Shown: positions 28,701-38,100, numbered from the stretch's first letter. The stretch: DNA of 64,000 nucleotides from Bacteroides clarus YIT 12056 (GCF_900129655.1 NZ_FQWK01000001.1:248001-312000), one strand, 5' to 3'. Notes: generated by a model from the sequence alone, not told the origin. A program made the numbers and translations.

Positions 28701-28980
28701 TATTGCTCTGGCTACCCACTGTAACGGTCTGTGTGATATAACCGATAAATGATACCTGGATTTTTGCGTTGGGCTGTACGCTAAGTTTAAAATTACCGTC
28801 GATGTCAGTAATTACACCGTTAGTAGTGCCTACTTCCAATACGTTTGCACCGATAATTGGTTCACCCGTACCGTCGATTACGGTACCTGAGATTTGGTGA
28901 CCTTGTGCAAAAGCGACTAAACACAACATACTCAATGATAGAGTAGCTAATGCCCTTTTGGCAAGTCTTTTTAGATTCAT
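25771..28980 (-). CDS. SusC1: TonB-dependent outer-membrane transporter
   Basis: This 1069-residue SusC/RagA importer begins at MNLKRLAKRALATLSL. A further upstream in-frame start would add 35 residues encoded by the promoter region and is rejected. Signal peptide to about residue 26 (AFAQ), then a carboxypeptidase-like beta domain (GTVIDGTGEPIIGANV), the TonB box region DEVVVVGYGVQKKSDVTGS, the plug (YGSRATNGVVMITTK) and a 22-strand barrel ending in YQVGVNLKF with the terminal Phe usual for outer-membrane proteins. It takes up oligosaccharides delivered by SusD1. First gene of the SusC1-SusD1-PL10 operon. Confidence 0.96.
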   Translation of the reverse strand: MNLKRLAKRALATLSLSMLCLVAFAQGHQISGTVIDGTGEPIIGANVLEVGTTNGVITDIDGNFKLSVQPNAKIQVSFIGYITQTVTVGSQSNIKVTLKEDAQALDEVVVVGYGVQKKSDVTGSVGSVNSDKIMAKGTTSVMESLQGSVAGVDISQSSSRAGEGFNISIRGKSSMAGGEPLYVIDGVVCDNMNFLNPADIEKIDILKDASSTAIYGSRATNGVVMITTKQAGTSIKDEAKVQVTYDGYYGYKTVANMPEFMSGDEWTNYRFQRYTTLKSTDEFGHPTYQMKDTDWSAFWGNNSAKIKDIYATKGYYDWPDLITTDGQQQNHYLNIAGNTKNLSYRVGLGYQKDDGILHDSYERWNVKAAIDHKINDRFSIGALVNLSTSLKDYGSKNSVITGFRANPYWVPYYWEGENKGELILQPAKDEVIFPDGGGFTSTLNPLVDRANSTDETRSYDVMGNLYLQYSPIKEVILKTTFSPTYNRSKRGEFYGVNTDSQFSSKNPSTGDPYNTATITNVDYFTYTWDTQANYTKTFGDHSINALALFSVYSATKEGDAITANDMPFDVDWYNTGSAGFLSNADSYYEKLTMLSYVLRLNYAYKGRYLATVSSRWDGSSKFQKDNRWGAFPSMALAWRISEEDFAKELSWISNLKLRASIGLTGNNANVGPYDTQSLAGTKYWYNYGGAPAYGYGINGITNTLLTWEKTREINVGLDFGFLNNRISGSIDWYNKVSRDLLMEQLTPLELGSSTGAMMNNVGKVKNTGVEISLSTVNVQTKDFYWSTTFSFAKNKNEILELNGGKEDLVANKWFIGQPIDVIYDYEYAGVCTAEEARAYATNDAIKTKFIEGEMKLKDQQQPGEEGYGVIDENDLVVLGHALPKWTGSVTSNMTYKNFDFSFSIYTKQGGMVESPFMAEFTNYKDRGRNKLKMDYYIPAGTPVLNADGSGYTLTTEAHMGAYPYPTNTANNNYGGGIGWGTDKQTTYVGNSYVDNSFVKIKNITLGYTFPKSWMSKIGVDHLRLYVNVLNPFTFTSYKGFDPEWADAALNDGTGGPSSRTYQVGVNLKF

Positions 28981-29055
28981 AAGTTTGTTTTTTATAGTTA
29001 TTAAATATAGTAAGGCTGACAACTGTAATGAGATGGTTTCATCCGTTATCGAACA

Positions 29056-29106
29056 CAAAAATATGTGATACTCTGTGAACACCATAGTATTTTTTGGTAT
29101 TCTTTG
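29056..29106 (-). promoter_or_regulatory. SusC1 promoter: CAAAAAATAC operator candidate plus -7 box
   Basis: Read on the minus strand: CAAAGAATAC (29097-29106) directly abuts CAAAAAATAC (29087-29096), a tandem repeat. After 23 nt follows TATTTTTG (29056-29063), a perfect -7 box. Two helical turns (21 nt) separate this spacing from the 44 nt seen at other promoters. Confidence 0.5.
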
Positions 29107-29148
29107 TGGAAAAATTAGTTTTTACCCCTGAATTTCTTTTGTGCATGA

Positions 29149-29204
29149 CACCCCTTCTCCCTTCATGTCTTCCTATTCATCGGGGTTTGCGGGTGAACCC
29201 CTGT
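29149..29204. repeat. Left copy of the inverted ~50-bp sequence flanking the virE/HU pair
   Basis: Read on the minus strand this contains TTCACCCGCAA, GATGAA, AGG, then GAAGGG and GAAGGGG. The same blocks in the same order lie on the plus strand at 31438-31489, beyond the HU-like gene. The two copies face each other. Confidence 0.6.
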
Positions 29205-29238
29205 TTTGTGAACTTGAGTTGGGAAGTTGTTTGTTTCT

Positions 29239-30459
29239 TCATGCGAGCGGCACTACCGGATAGAAATTTCCATAGCGTCCGTGCTTCCGCACGAAGCCGG
29301 CGGGCACGAGTCGCTGTGAAAAACTGTTTGGATTTGTCCCTCTCATGGCAGCGGGATTTTGCCTTTTCAGTTCTTTGAAGATGTCGGCGGCGGAGAGGTG
29401 GATTACCTCTTCTTTTGAGTCCTCAGCCGTTGCGGGGCGGAAGCAACTGTGCAGCACTTCATCTGCCGGGTTGTGGTGTCGGAAGGCAAGGTTGTGTTCT
29501 TGGAGCTCCTGCTCTTCTTCGGCGGTAAACCAGTAGCGGGCTCCGTCTGCAAGCTCTTGTTTCAGTTGCGCATAGATTTGTTTATGTTCGATGTGGCTGC
29601 AATCAATTTTATCCTTTACCTCTACGCATAGGAAACGCCGGCTGCCCGTAGTGTCGGAAAGCAAGTCGAAGCGGTTGCTTGTGCCGATGAAAGAAGCGAT
29701 GCGGGGGAGATTACGGAAGTTCTTTTGATATGCTTTGCAAAGATTTAAATCAGCCATTTGCATCAGGCTTTTGAGTAGCGGCATTTGCTTGGCGGAGTAT
29801 TTGTCGAACTCATCAAGGTTTAGCAGTCCCATTTCCGACATTTTGCGGGTGACATTACTTCGTGACGTGAGCTCTATTTCGTCCGAATAGTAGCGGGACA
29901 GGCTGTCGGGCATCAGACTTTTGCAGAAGGTGGATTTCAGGCAACCCTGCCGGGAACTGACAAGCAGGGGAGCCACGCTGTTGGCATGTTTGCCTGTCCG
30001 TCCCGTCCATTGGGCTGCAAGAGCGAGCATCCATGTGTGGAAACCGCTTATCCAGAAGGGTTCGGACGATACGCGGTGTGCCAAATTGTCAATCCGGTCG
30101 ATACCGTCCCAAGCGGGAAGTTGCTCAAAGTAGAGCAGGAAAGGATGATATTCCGGTACGTATTTGGAAAAAAGAAAGCGGCTGATATCTTTGTCCCAGC
30201 ATAGGATGCCCCGGGCATGGGCTTCGAGACATAAGGAATTCAGTTCCCGTTTGCTGACAGGGAGGAACGCTTTGTCTGCAATTCCAATGGGGCGGTATTC
30301 TGTTTCCTCTGTCAGTCGGTTGTAACGGAAGGCATAGCCGGTTTGCAGGAAGTGGTTAACCTGTTCTGTCGGATTGCATTTCTTTATGCGGGACTGTCTC
30401 TTGCGTTTCTTGTTCCTTAATAAAAAGGAGATAAGTTTCATAATACATTTTTTCATCAT
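29239..30459 (-). CDS. VirE/VapE-family P-loop protein with DUF3874-like C-terminus
   Basis: This 406-residue protein of the virulence-associated E family is related to the helicase part of phage and plasmid primases. The P-loop-like motif is SSRQGCLKSTF (about residues 168-178), with Cys-Leu replacing the usual residues before Lys-Ser. The Walker B motif is LLNLDEFD (about 212-219), followed by the sensor-like FIGTSNRFDLL and GSRRFLCVEV. It lacks a primase domain. In Bacteroides such genes often sit next to an HU-like gene beside polysaccharide loci, as here, divergently across 329 nt. The function of this pair is unknown. N-terminal Lys/Arg-rich region (KKRKRQSRIKK) may bind nucleic acid. 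Confidence 0.8.
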   Translation of the reverse strand: MMKKCIMKLISFLLRNKKRKRQSRIKKCNPTEQVNHFLQTGYAFRYNRLTEETEYRPIGIADKAFLPVSKRELNSLCLEAHARGILCWDKDISRFLFSKYVPEYHPFLLYFEQLPAWDGIDRIDNLAHRVSSEPFWISGFHTWMLALAAQWTGRTGKHANSVAPLLVSSRQGCLKSTFCKSLMPDSLSRYYSDEIELTSRSNVTRKMSEMGLLNLDEFDKYSAKQMPLLKSLMQMADLNLCKAYQKNFRNLPRIASFIGTSNRFDLLSDTTGSRRFLCVEVKDKIDCSHIEHKQIYAQLKQELADGARYWFTAEEEQELQEHNLAFRHHNPADEVLHSCFRPATAEDSKEEVIHLSAADIFKELKRQNPAAMRGTNPNSFSQRLVPAGFVRKHGRYGNFYPVVPLA

Positions 30460-30788
30460 ACACGTTGTTTTTATTGATAGTTTCGTGCCGCGAAGTTACT
30501 ATCGGGAAACAGCCTTTCGCAAGCCTTTTTCACACTATTATCGCTTGTGGCGTTGAACGTGCCAAGTCCTTGCATTATTGCGTTTTCAATGCGGGATAAT
30601 TCGTTTTATCTTGTAGCGAAACAGGGTGTTGACAGTAGTCAACAGGTCTGTTTATAGCTGTCGGCGGTTCTGTTGACAATCGTCAACGGCTCTGTCGGCA
30701 GTTGCCGGCACCCATTTATTCTCGTAGGAAAAATAGATTATCTCATGGGAAAGCGCTAACTTTACACAATATAAATAAATACAGCACT
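30460..30788. other. Divergent virE/HU intergenic region
   Basis: 329 nt without a gene. It contains three dyad-symmetric sites at 30628-30710, and the HU-like gene's possible -7 element TAACTTTA (30757-30764). Confidence 0.6.
30628..30710. promoter_or_regulatory. Cluster of three dyads, candidate operator array
   Basis: GTTGAC-AGTA-GTCAAC (30628-30643), GTTGAC-AATC-GTCAAC (30672-30687) and the related TGTCGGCA-GT-TGCCGGCA (30693-30710, one arm mismatch). The first two have identical 6-bp arms and 4-nt centres and start 44 nt apart. They lie between the two divergent genes, closer to the HU-like gene. Confidence 0.55.
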
Positions 30789-31427
30789 ATGGCAATTCAT
30801 TTTGAATGGTACGAGAATCCGGTACCGCCGAACCAGCCGGACGAGAAAAAGCTCCATGCACGCATCACGTACAATGGAAAGATAGGAACGGACTATGTGA
30901 GGCGTAAAATTCAGGAGCGTTGCTCGCTGACGGAAACGGATGTAACGGCTGTACTCGATGCGCTGTCGCATGTATTGGGGCAGGAGCTGAGTGACGGTCG
31001 CCAAGTGCACCTGGACGGGATAGGTTATTTTCATCCTACGCTGAAATGTATAGAAGGGGTGACGGCGGAAACGAAACGCAAAAATACGAAAGTCCGTTTA
31101 AAAGGTATCAAGTTTCGTGCCGACCAAGCGTTGAAGAACGAAGTGGGAGCCGTGAAGCTTAAAAATATCAGGCACAACGGGCATTCCCGCAAACTATCGG
31201 ATGTGGAAATAGATATGCGTTTGCGAACTTATTTTACCGAACATCAATTAATGACCCGTGCGGACTTCCAGCAGATTTGCGGATTTATGAAGTCGAAAGC
31301 GATGGAGCATATCCGCAGGCTGAGGGCGGAAGGGAAAATTCGGAATATCGGAATACCTACGCAACCGGTATATGTGCCCGTAGCGGGGTATTACGGGGTG
31401 AGCAGGGATAGGATTGTACGGCAGTGA
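30789..31427 (+). CDS. HU-like DNA-binding protein with C-terminal helix-turn-helix
   Basis: This 212-residue protein is of the Bacteroidetes HU-like family. The ATG at 30789 (MAIHFEWYENPVPPN) is preferred over an upstream frame extension of 29 residues that crosses the promoter. Residues about 1-125 resemble an HU/IHF fold (LSDGRQVHLDGIGYFHP is the arm-proximal region). Residues about 145-212 look like a winged-helix unit: LMTRADFQQICGFMKSKA then LRAEGKIRNIG. It probably bends or bridges DNA and may bind the three dyads upstream; that is inference. Partner gene: the divergent virE-like gene. Confidence 0.82.
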   Translation: MAIHFEWYENPVPPNQPDEKKLHARITYNGKIGTDYVRRKIQERCSLTETDVTAVLDALSHVLGQELSDGRQVHLDGIGYFHPTLKCIEGVTAETKRKNTKVRLKGIKFRADQALKNEVGAVKLKNIRHNGHSRKLSDVEIDMRLRTYFTEHQLMTRADFQQICGFMKSKAMEHIRRLRAEGKIRNIGIPTQPVYVPVAGYYGVSRDRIVRQ

Positions 31428-31437
31428 CGGTAATGGC

Positions 31438-31489
31438 GGACTTCACCCGCAAGGGTTGATGAACAGGGGATGTGAAGGGTGAAGGGGAA
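31438..31489. repeat. Right copy of the inverted ~50-bp sequence flanking the virE/HU pair
   Basis: Begins 10 nt after the HU-like stop. It shares TTCACCCGCAA, GATGAA and GAAGGG-N-GAAGGGG with the reverse complement of 29149-29204. It also contains its own small dyad CTTCACCC (31441-31448) / GGGTGAAG (31477-31484). Confidence 0.6.
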
Positions 31490-31492
31490 AAT

Positions 31493-31530
31493 AAAAAGAG
31501 TTGCTTTATTATTATAAAGCAACTCTTTTT
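31493..31530. terminator. Bidirectional terminator between HU-like gene and SusC2 operon
   Basis: AAAAAGAGTTGCTTTAT (31493-31509) and ATAAAGCAACTCTTTTT (31514-31530) form a perfect 17-bp stem around a 4-nt loop, with A-run and T-run at the ends. It ends both the HU-like gene and the SusC2-SusD2-DUF5123 operon. Confidence 0.92.
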
Positions 31531-31548
31531 ATTAGTAAGGATGGATGT

Positions 31549-33213
31549 TTATTCCGTCATTCTCCATTTGATTGCGCCTGCGTTTAGGCGACCTCCAAAG
31601 TTATAACTCTTGATGGTAAAGTCCCCTGCTGCGGGATTTTCAAATAAATCAGTTGACGTACCGTCAAAAGCTGTAACAGTTCCACTGAATTGATTGCCGG
31701 TTAGTTTAAAATCATTAGTAGTCCATACATTATCAAAGGTTTGTACACTATTACTTCGAATACCCTTAGCGGCACTTGCATCTTGAACCTTTGCAAAGAT
31801 TGTATTGTTGATTATAATACCGTTGGTAGCACCATTATCTGTTGACTTAAAGTCTATAACATATTGCCCTGATGCCGGTATGTTATATATTGTACAATCC
31901 GTAATATTGATACTTGTACAATCTTTGTTTTCACTATAAAACAGGCCTCTATATCCGGTGCAGTCAAATGTGGTATTGTTATATTCTACTTCTCCGAATT
32001 TGCCGCTGTTATTATGAAGAACATAGTATTTGCTTGCCAAATTTTGCCCTTTGATGTAACATCCGTTAAATACAACTTTTTTAAATTCTATACTTGATGA
32101 GGATTGGATACGGACAATAGAATTCTTAAAGCCGATAATATCACAATCTTCAAAAGTAATATTGTCTACAACTGCTGCTGCGCTTTGATTGATAATGTAT
32201 TCGTTAGTTTTGGCTGTACCTTCAGCATTAATGCCGTCAGCATTGAGCTCTACATTTTGGAATTTAATCAATGCGTTATTTTTAAGTGTTATTGTACTTA
32301 TGGCTATTACCGGCTTTTTTTCTCCGGCAATTCCGAAGAATGTGTAGGAATAACCATCAGCTAATTCTAATGCTTCACCATATTTATTGGTTGTACCGGC
32401 CGGCATTGCTATCGTGATAGAAGTTCCTTCGCATTGGGCTGTGATTTCCGCAAGAAGTTCATTACTAAGATTCTCATCGGCCGTCATACGATATACAAGG
32501 TCTGCACTTGGAACTGCTGCAAAGGTTGTAAAACCGATTGTACCTCTTACAACATTGTCTTTATATATCTTGGCTGTATAATTGGTTTGTGCTTCCAACC
32601 CGTCAATGGTGATTGTACCATTGGTTACAGCTTCGTTATCGTTTGTCAAATCTTTGGTTACTTTTACTTCTTCACCTTTCAGAATTTCCAATTTGGTAAC
32701 TTCTGCATTGGCAAGCCAATGTAAAACGACACTGTTCTCTGTGAGGTCAGCGGTAGAGATTTCTTCGAATATCTGCTCTGACTTGGTTTTGAAACTGTAA
32801 TCGGAAAGATAACTCCATTTGGACTCGGGTGTATTGCCTGACATTGCTTTCACACGAAGATAGTATTTGGTTGAACTATCCAGACCTGTCATCGTATAAG
32901 GCGATTCTTTGATGGATTTGTCCTCACCGTATATGATGGAAGTAGCGGTACTTCCCATTTCGATGTCATTGTACAATGTGTCTTTACTAACTTCGATAAG
33001 ATAGTACTCCGCACCTTTTACAGTCTTAAATTCCAAAGTGGCTTCTGTACCGATGTCTTCGGGAGTTACACCGCTGAGATCACAACTGAACAAACGGTTA
33101 TGAGCGGCATCAACAGTCCAATCGTTGGCGTTGTCGCAACTGGTTGCGGCAATTGTTGTCAGGAGCAAGCAAGCTCCTGACAATATATTATGTATATATT
33201 TATAGATTTTCAT
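31549..33213 (-). CDS. Surface lipoprotein with FN3-like and DUF4957/DUF5123-type beta-helix domains
   Basis: This 554-residue protein has a lipobox (TIAATSCDNAND, Cys about residue 26). Two fibronectin-III-like segments follow (about 40-145 with YYLRVKAMSG, and about 150-235 with TNYTAKIYKD). The C-terminal half (about 255-554) is a right-handed beta-helix with Asn-rich turns (FEDCDIIGF, VVFNGCYIKG, ITDCTIYNIP), matching DUF4957/DUF5123-type proteins. It is the third gene of the SusC2-SusD2 operon, the place where SusE/F-type surface binding proteins usually lie, 21 nt after SusD2. It probably binds pectic glycans. Lyase activity is possible because pectin lyases share this fold, but no catalytic motif is recognised. 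Confidence 0.8.
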   Translation of the reverse strand: MKIYKYIHNILSGACLLLTTIAATSCDNANDWTVDAAHNRLFSCDLSGVTPEDIGTEATLEFKTVKGAEYYLIEVSKDTLYNDIEMGSTATSIIYGEDKSIKESPYTMTGLDSSTKYYLRVKAMSGNTPESKWSYLSDYSFKTKSEQIFEEISTADLTENSVVLHWLANAEVTKLEILKGEEVKVTKDLTNDNEAVTNGTITIDGLEAQTNYTAKIYKDNVVRGTIGFTTFAAVPSADLVYRMTADENLSNELLAEITAQCEGTSITIAMPAGTTNKYGEALELADGYSYTFFGIAGEKKPVIAISTITLKNNALIKFQNVELNADGINAEGTAKTNEYIINQSAAAVVDNITFEDCDIIGFKNSIVRIQSSSSIEFKKVVFNGCYIKGQNLASKYYVLHNNSGKFGEVEYNNTTFDCTGYRGLFYSENKDCTSINITDCTIYNIPASGQYVIDFKSTDNGATNGIIINNTIFAKVQDASAAKGIRSNSVQTFDNVWTTNDFKLTGNQFSGTVTAFDGTSTDLFENPAAGDFTIKSYNFGGRLNAGAIKWRMTE

Positions 33214-33234
33214 ATTCTATTGTTGTTTTAAGGC

Positions 33235-35142
33235 TTAAAAACCATACGAGTTATTCAATTTACCTTTAGAGTCACTGATAACGCTGCTTCCTAACGGTAA
33301 GAGGTGGCGATTGATAACAGTTTTATTCAAGCCGGAACTGATATTCTCGGTAAATACTTCCAGTTTGCTGTCATCTTTTCCCCAGAAATCGCTACTCTTT
33401 TTGTAGTCTCCGGTGTTGGCGGGAGTTGCATACCATTGTACGCTTGACATATCTATACTCTTCGGATCATCGTTTCGCATATTGTAATACAATTTTGCGG
33501 GTGCATTGGGTTTTACTACATTTATGTAGTTATCCAGCATTTCTTGTGTTTTGGATGACAACAGTCCCCAACGAATCAAATCGTATTTACGGACAGCTTC
33601 ACCCGCTAACTCCCATGCACGTTCGTCTACAACGGCATCAAAGAAGTCTGCGGAAGAAATTCCGTTGACATAGGCTTGCGCATTGACTTGATCGGCGGTA
33701 TCAAACGCACGGCAATGAACCTCCATTAAGGCATCACGGCCTGTTTTTCCGCAAGTGGCAGTACCGATAGCGTCGGGACCGAACAATTCGTTCATAACTT
33801 CGGCATACATCAACAGTACATCCGAATAACGCATTACTACCCAGTTGATGCCATATCCTTTCTTGGCACTGGCATTTTTGTTCTGCTTCAGCCATTCTTC
33901 GCTCATTTTGCGCACATCCCACTTGGCTACATACAGTTGGAAAGGTTTGTTACCTGCCATTTTTTCGATGTCCGGGGTATCTTTATCATTACCTTCAATG
34001 GTATAGTTGGCGCATGTAATGTCGCGACGCAGGTCTTTATGGTCGAATGACCAGAAGAATGGAGCTGTCAATTGTACTTTTGCACTTGAGTTACCATATC
34101 CCCAGCTTGCAGAGTTGGTATCTTTCGCGTTGAGGCGTACGCCAATAGTATATCCCATTTCACCGGATGTACCCAGTCCATGGGCAACTTCATAAAGGTT
34201 TTCGTAATATTGGTTGTCTAAGGTACGTTGATTGATTCTATACCATTCGTCTTCGAAAGAAGGGTTCAGCTTATGAGGACCGTCTTTGATGATTACGTCC
34301 AGATGAGTCAGCGCTAATTTGTAAAGTTCTTCTCTTTTGGCTGCATCGGGGCGTTGGGTAGGATAGGACGGATCACTGCCGGGCATGGTTTCGTATCCTT
34401 CTTTAGCTGTTTCGCGGATAGAGTAGCCGGCATAGGATAAGGCGATACGTGCCAACAGGCCGTGCGCAAATCCTTTAGTGGCGTGTTCTGTTGTATAGCC
34501 ATCCATTCCTGCCCAAGGTAATGCGGCGGCAGCCGTTTCCAAATCGCTTAACAAGCGCTCATAGATAACATCGCGGTCTGTCTTTTCCAGATATAAGTTT
34601 GACCCGTCTTCTTTGGTCGGTTCAAACTTCATGGGAATATCGCCGTAGGTTTTGATTAAGTCATAATAAACCATCGCGCGAATGGTAAGCGCCTCGCCTT
34701 TATAGTGAAGTAATGTGTTGTAGTCAGAATTGTTCTTATCGGCCATAATAGGACTTTGGTCTACGGATTCAATCACAACGTTGGCGCCTTCTATGATTTT
34801 GAACATGGATTGCCAGTTATTGTCCAGGCGGCTCCATGTAGTAGAAGGATTATAGTTGGACGCGCCTCTGTCTTCTGCGTTGGTGAAGTCTTCCAATTTG
34901 GTGGCATCTACCAATTCGATGTCGCTGTTGGTGGAAAAGTTCAATGGCATACGGCAACCGTATGTATGGTCTAAAGTCAATCCGGCATACATATTGTTCA
35001 TCACTTGTTGTATGTAGACTGGTTTTAGAGCCAAATCGCTTTGATCTATTTCAGAGGGTGATTTCTGGTCTAAGAAATCGGAACAGGATGTAATTCCCAT
35101 TACCCCTAAACATATTAATATGGTCTGATATATTTTTTTCAT
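33235..35142 (-). CDS. SusD2: surface glycan-binding lipoprotein (RagB/SusD)
   Basis: This 635-residue SusD-family protein has the lipobox VMGITSCSDFLDQ (Cys about residue 20). The family features are GEALTIRAMVYYDLIKTYGDIP, which fits the TPR helix region, DVLLMYAEVMNE, and VVDERAWELAGEAVRKYDLIRWG near the C-terminus. The ending does not show the usual LPxxxIxxNPxL form but RHLLPLGSSVISDSKG, as in the longer SusD subgroup. It lies 20 nt after SusC2. Distinct from SusD1 in length and sequence, so it probably binds a different pectic fragment. Confidence 0.94.
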   Translation of the reverse strand: MKKIYQTILICLGVMGITSCSDFLDQKSPSEIDQSDLALKPVYIQQVMNNMYAGLTLDHTYGCRMPLNFSTNSDIELVDATKLEDFTNAEDRGASNYNPSTTWSRLDNNWQSMFKIIEGANVVIESVDQSPIMADKNNSDYNTLLHYKGEALTIRAMVYYDLIKTYGDIPMKFEPTKEDGSNLYLEKTDRDVIYERLLSDLETAAAALPWAGMDGYTTEHATKGFAHGLLARIALSYAGYSIRETAKEGYETMPGSDPSYPTQRPDAAKREELYKLALTHLDVIIKDGPHKLNPSFEDEWYRINQRTLDNQYYENLYEVAHGLGTSGEMGYTIGVRLNAKDTNSASWGYGNSSAKVQLTAPFFWSFDHKDLRRDITCANYTIEGNDKDTPDIEKMAGNKPFQLYVAKWDVRKMSEEWLKQNKNASAKKGYGINWVVMRYSDVLLMYAEVMNELFGPDAIGTATCGKTGRDALMEVHCRAFDTADQVNAQAYVNGISSADFFDAVVDERAWELAGEAVRKYDLIRWGLLSSKTQEMLDNYINVVKPNAPAKLYYNMRNDDPKSIDMSSVQWYATPANTGDYKKSSDFWGKDDSKLEVFTENISSGLNKTVINRHLLPLGSSVISDSKGKLNNSYGF

Positions 35143-35162
35143 AATTGTATCTTCTTATGTGA

Positions 35163-38100
35163 TTAGAAAGTTAAGTTGATGCCACCTACGTATGAACGGC
35201 TCTTGGGATATGCGGCAAAGTCGATACCCGGAGTCATCGGAGTGCTGGTACAGCAGTCAACTTCGGGATCTGCGCCGGAGTAGCTTGTAAAGCAATACAA
35301 GTTGTAACCTGTTACGTATATGCGTAAGTTTTGAATGTTGAACTTGTTAATCCATTTCTTCGGAAGGGTATACCCTAAAGTAACGGTATTGATACGCAGG
35401 TAAGAACCGTTCTCCACTGCTTGGTCTATCAAGGGCATTTTGGTGATGGATACCGGGTTCCAGTTGGTAACTCCTGCATTGATTTCGTTCAGGCGTGAGA
35501 CAATGGCTTCTTCTCCCATTTCCTTGATTGCGGACGAACTGAGCAGGTTACGGCCTGTTGACGGATCGATGGCCGTATAGCGGTTGCCATAGTTGTAGTT
35601 GCTGTTCAGATTCCAGTTGCGCTTAGTATCGTTATAGTAGCTTGAAGCCAATTTTGCGGCATTCACGATTTTGTTTCCGAAAGAGTAGTTGCAGAATACA
35701 CCTAAATCGAATCCTTTGTAGTTACCATTGATGCCGAAACCACCGGTCCAGGGAGCGATTGTATTACCGAGACGCTGTTTAACGGGTTTGCCATCCTCGC
35801 CTACTTTAAGTTTGACTGCGCCGGGAGCGGCAACTCCTGTGATACTTGTACTGTTGGGCACACCTTCTTTCAGCGCATAAGTGCCTTTGCTTTGGTCGAA
35901 TGTGAAATCGGAAGCTGTGTAAATGCCTTCTGTAACGTAGCCGTACACTTCACCCAAGCGTCCGCCTTCTTCGATAAGGAAATCATCGGTACTTGCAGCG
36001 CCGCTGCCGGCCCACTTACTGCTTTGCCACCATTTAGACGTTCCGTCTGAGTTCAGCTTGTCAATTTTACCGCGGTTATAAGAGATATTGAAGTTTACAT
36101 TCAATCCGTAATCTTTATGGTCAAGTAAGGTGGCATCGAGTTGTAATTCAACACCTTTATTGGAAGTCTGCCCGAAATTCTTGTATTGGTAACTGTATCC
36201 GGAGCCTGCCGGGATGGTTGTCTTCATCAACAAGTCTTTGGTGGTGTTCCAATAGAAATCCAACGAACCGGAAAGGCGATTGTTCAGGAACCCGAAGTCA
36301 AGACCTAAGTTGCGTGATATGGTAGTCTCCCATTTCAGGTTAGGATTGGAAAGCGCATCACCCGGTTGTAAAATAATACTTGCCTGTTCATTAAAGTAAA
36401 TGTTACTGCTGCTTGTGCCGCCTAACGAGTAAGTTGTGTACATGGCGCCACTCGGGATACGGTTGTTACCTGACGTACCAAGACTTAAACGGAGCTTTAA
36501 ATTAGAAAGCCAGTCATGTGTACCCTGCATAAATGATTCATCGTAGACACGCCATGCAAATGCGCCTGAGGGGAAGTAGCCCCATTGGTTGCCTTTTGCA
36601 AATTTAGACGAACCGTCGGCACGCATTGTAAAGGTGAACAGGTATCTATCCATTAATGTATAGTTGATACGTCCGAAGTAAGAGTTTAAGTTGTCTTTAA
36701 TTCCGATGTATGTTTTGGTGGGCAGAGAGGTACCATTACCTAAATTAGCCAACACTTCGCCGGGAGTTGCGGTACTTTCAAAATTAACGGCTGTAAGATA
36801 AGTACTGTTATCCTGGCTTGAAGATGTTTCCTGTCCGATCATTACGTTCAAGCGGTCTCTTTTATTGAACAGTGACTTGTTTTCGTAGGTTACGGTATTT
36901 GCGATACGCCAGTTTTTATTATTTACTTTACTGATATACGCTTGAGGAGCGCCATCGTATTTGTACTTGGAATTGACGGAAGCAATACTTCCCCATACTT
37001 GGTCGGTATTGTCAAACTTCCAGCCGTATCCGAACTCTGAACGGAAAGTTAATCCCTTGACAGGTTCCCAGTTTATGCCTCCATTGTAGTTCTGGCGGAA
37101 ACGGGTTTGGCGTTTATAGGTGTCATTCAGACGTTGTAACGGGTCGTAACGTGTACTTGTGGCATTTTCGTCATCATCGGATGTGTCTACCACCTCGATG
37201 GGTGCATAGATGATGGAACGGGCTACCAACGAGTTGGATGCGCTTGTGTCATTATCTGAACCTCCGCTCAAGCCGTCAATCTTTTGGTGTGTCAGTCGGG
37301 CGTTGAAGTCAAAGCTCAGCCATTTGTTGATTTTAGTATTGATTTTTGCATTGATATTATTCTTGGAAAAGCCGGAGCCCTGCATGATACTTTTTTCATC
37401 GTTGCGGGAGTAGCTGATGTTGAACTTGGTATCTTTTGTACCGCCGCTTACACTTACATTGTATGCTTGCTGGTTACCGGTACGTCCCCAAAGCTCATCT
37501 TGCCAGTCAGTTCCCTTTATGGATTTGTAGATGTCCAAGTCTTGCCAGTCACCATAGCTGCAATCTTGTCCGCCAACTAATTCATATTGATATAATACAT
37601 AATTGTATGGGTCCATTACATCAATGTGTTTTGCCATTTTACGGATACCGAATGATACGCCGGCGTTAACTTCTATCTTACCCTCTTTACCGGATTTTGT
37701 CGTAATGATGATTACACCGTTGGCTCCGCGGGCACCGTAAATGGCTGTGGAAGAAGCATCCTTCAAAACATCTACGGATTGGATGTCTGACGGAGCTATA
37801 TCGCCAATGCTGGATACAGGGAAACCATCTACGATATATAAGGGGGAGTTGTCTTGTGACAAAGAACCGCCGCCGCGTACACGAATACGGATATCCGCAT
37901 CCGGAGAACCTTCCGTTTGAGTAATTTGTACACCGGCCATCTTACCCTGTAATGCTTCCGATGCATTGGAAACAGGCACCGCCGACAGTTGTTTGGCGCT
38001 TACGGAAGCAACAGACCCGGTCAGGTCTTTTTTCTGTACTGTTCCATAACCGATAACTACTACTTCATCCAAAGCTTGTGAGTCATCATCCAATACTACA

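Noticed and set aside
28981..29085. Longer N-terminus for SusC1
   Set aside because: The extra 35 residues would be translated from the promoter and its -7 box; the internal Met begins a proper signal peptide.
29239..31427. Conjugative element or prophage
   Set aside because: Only the virE-like and HU-like genes are present; no integrase, relaxase, tra or phage structural genes, and no att-like direct repeats were seen.
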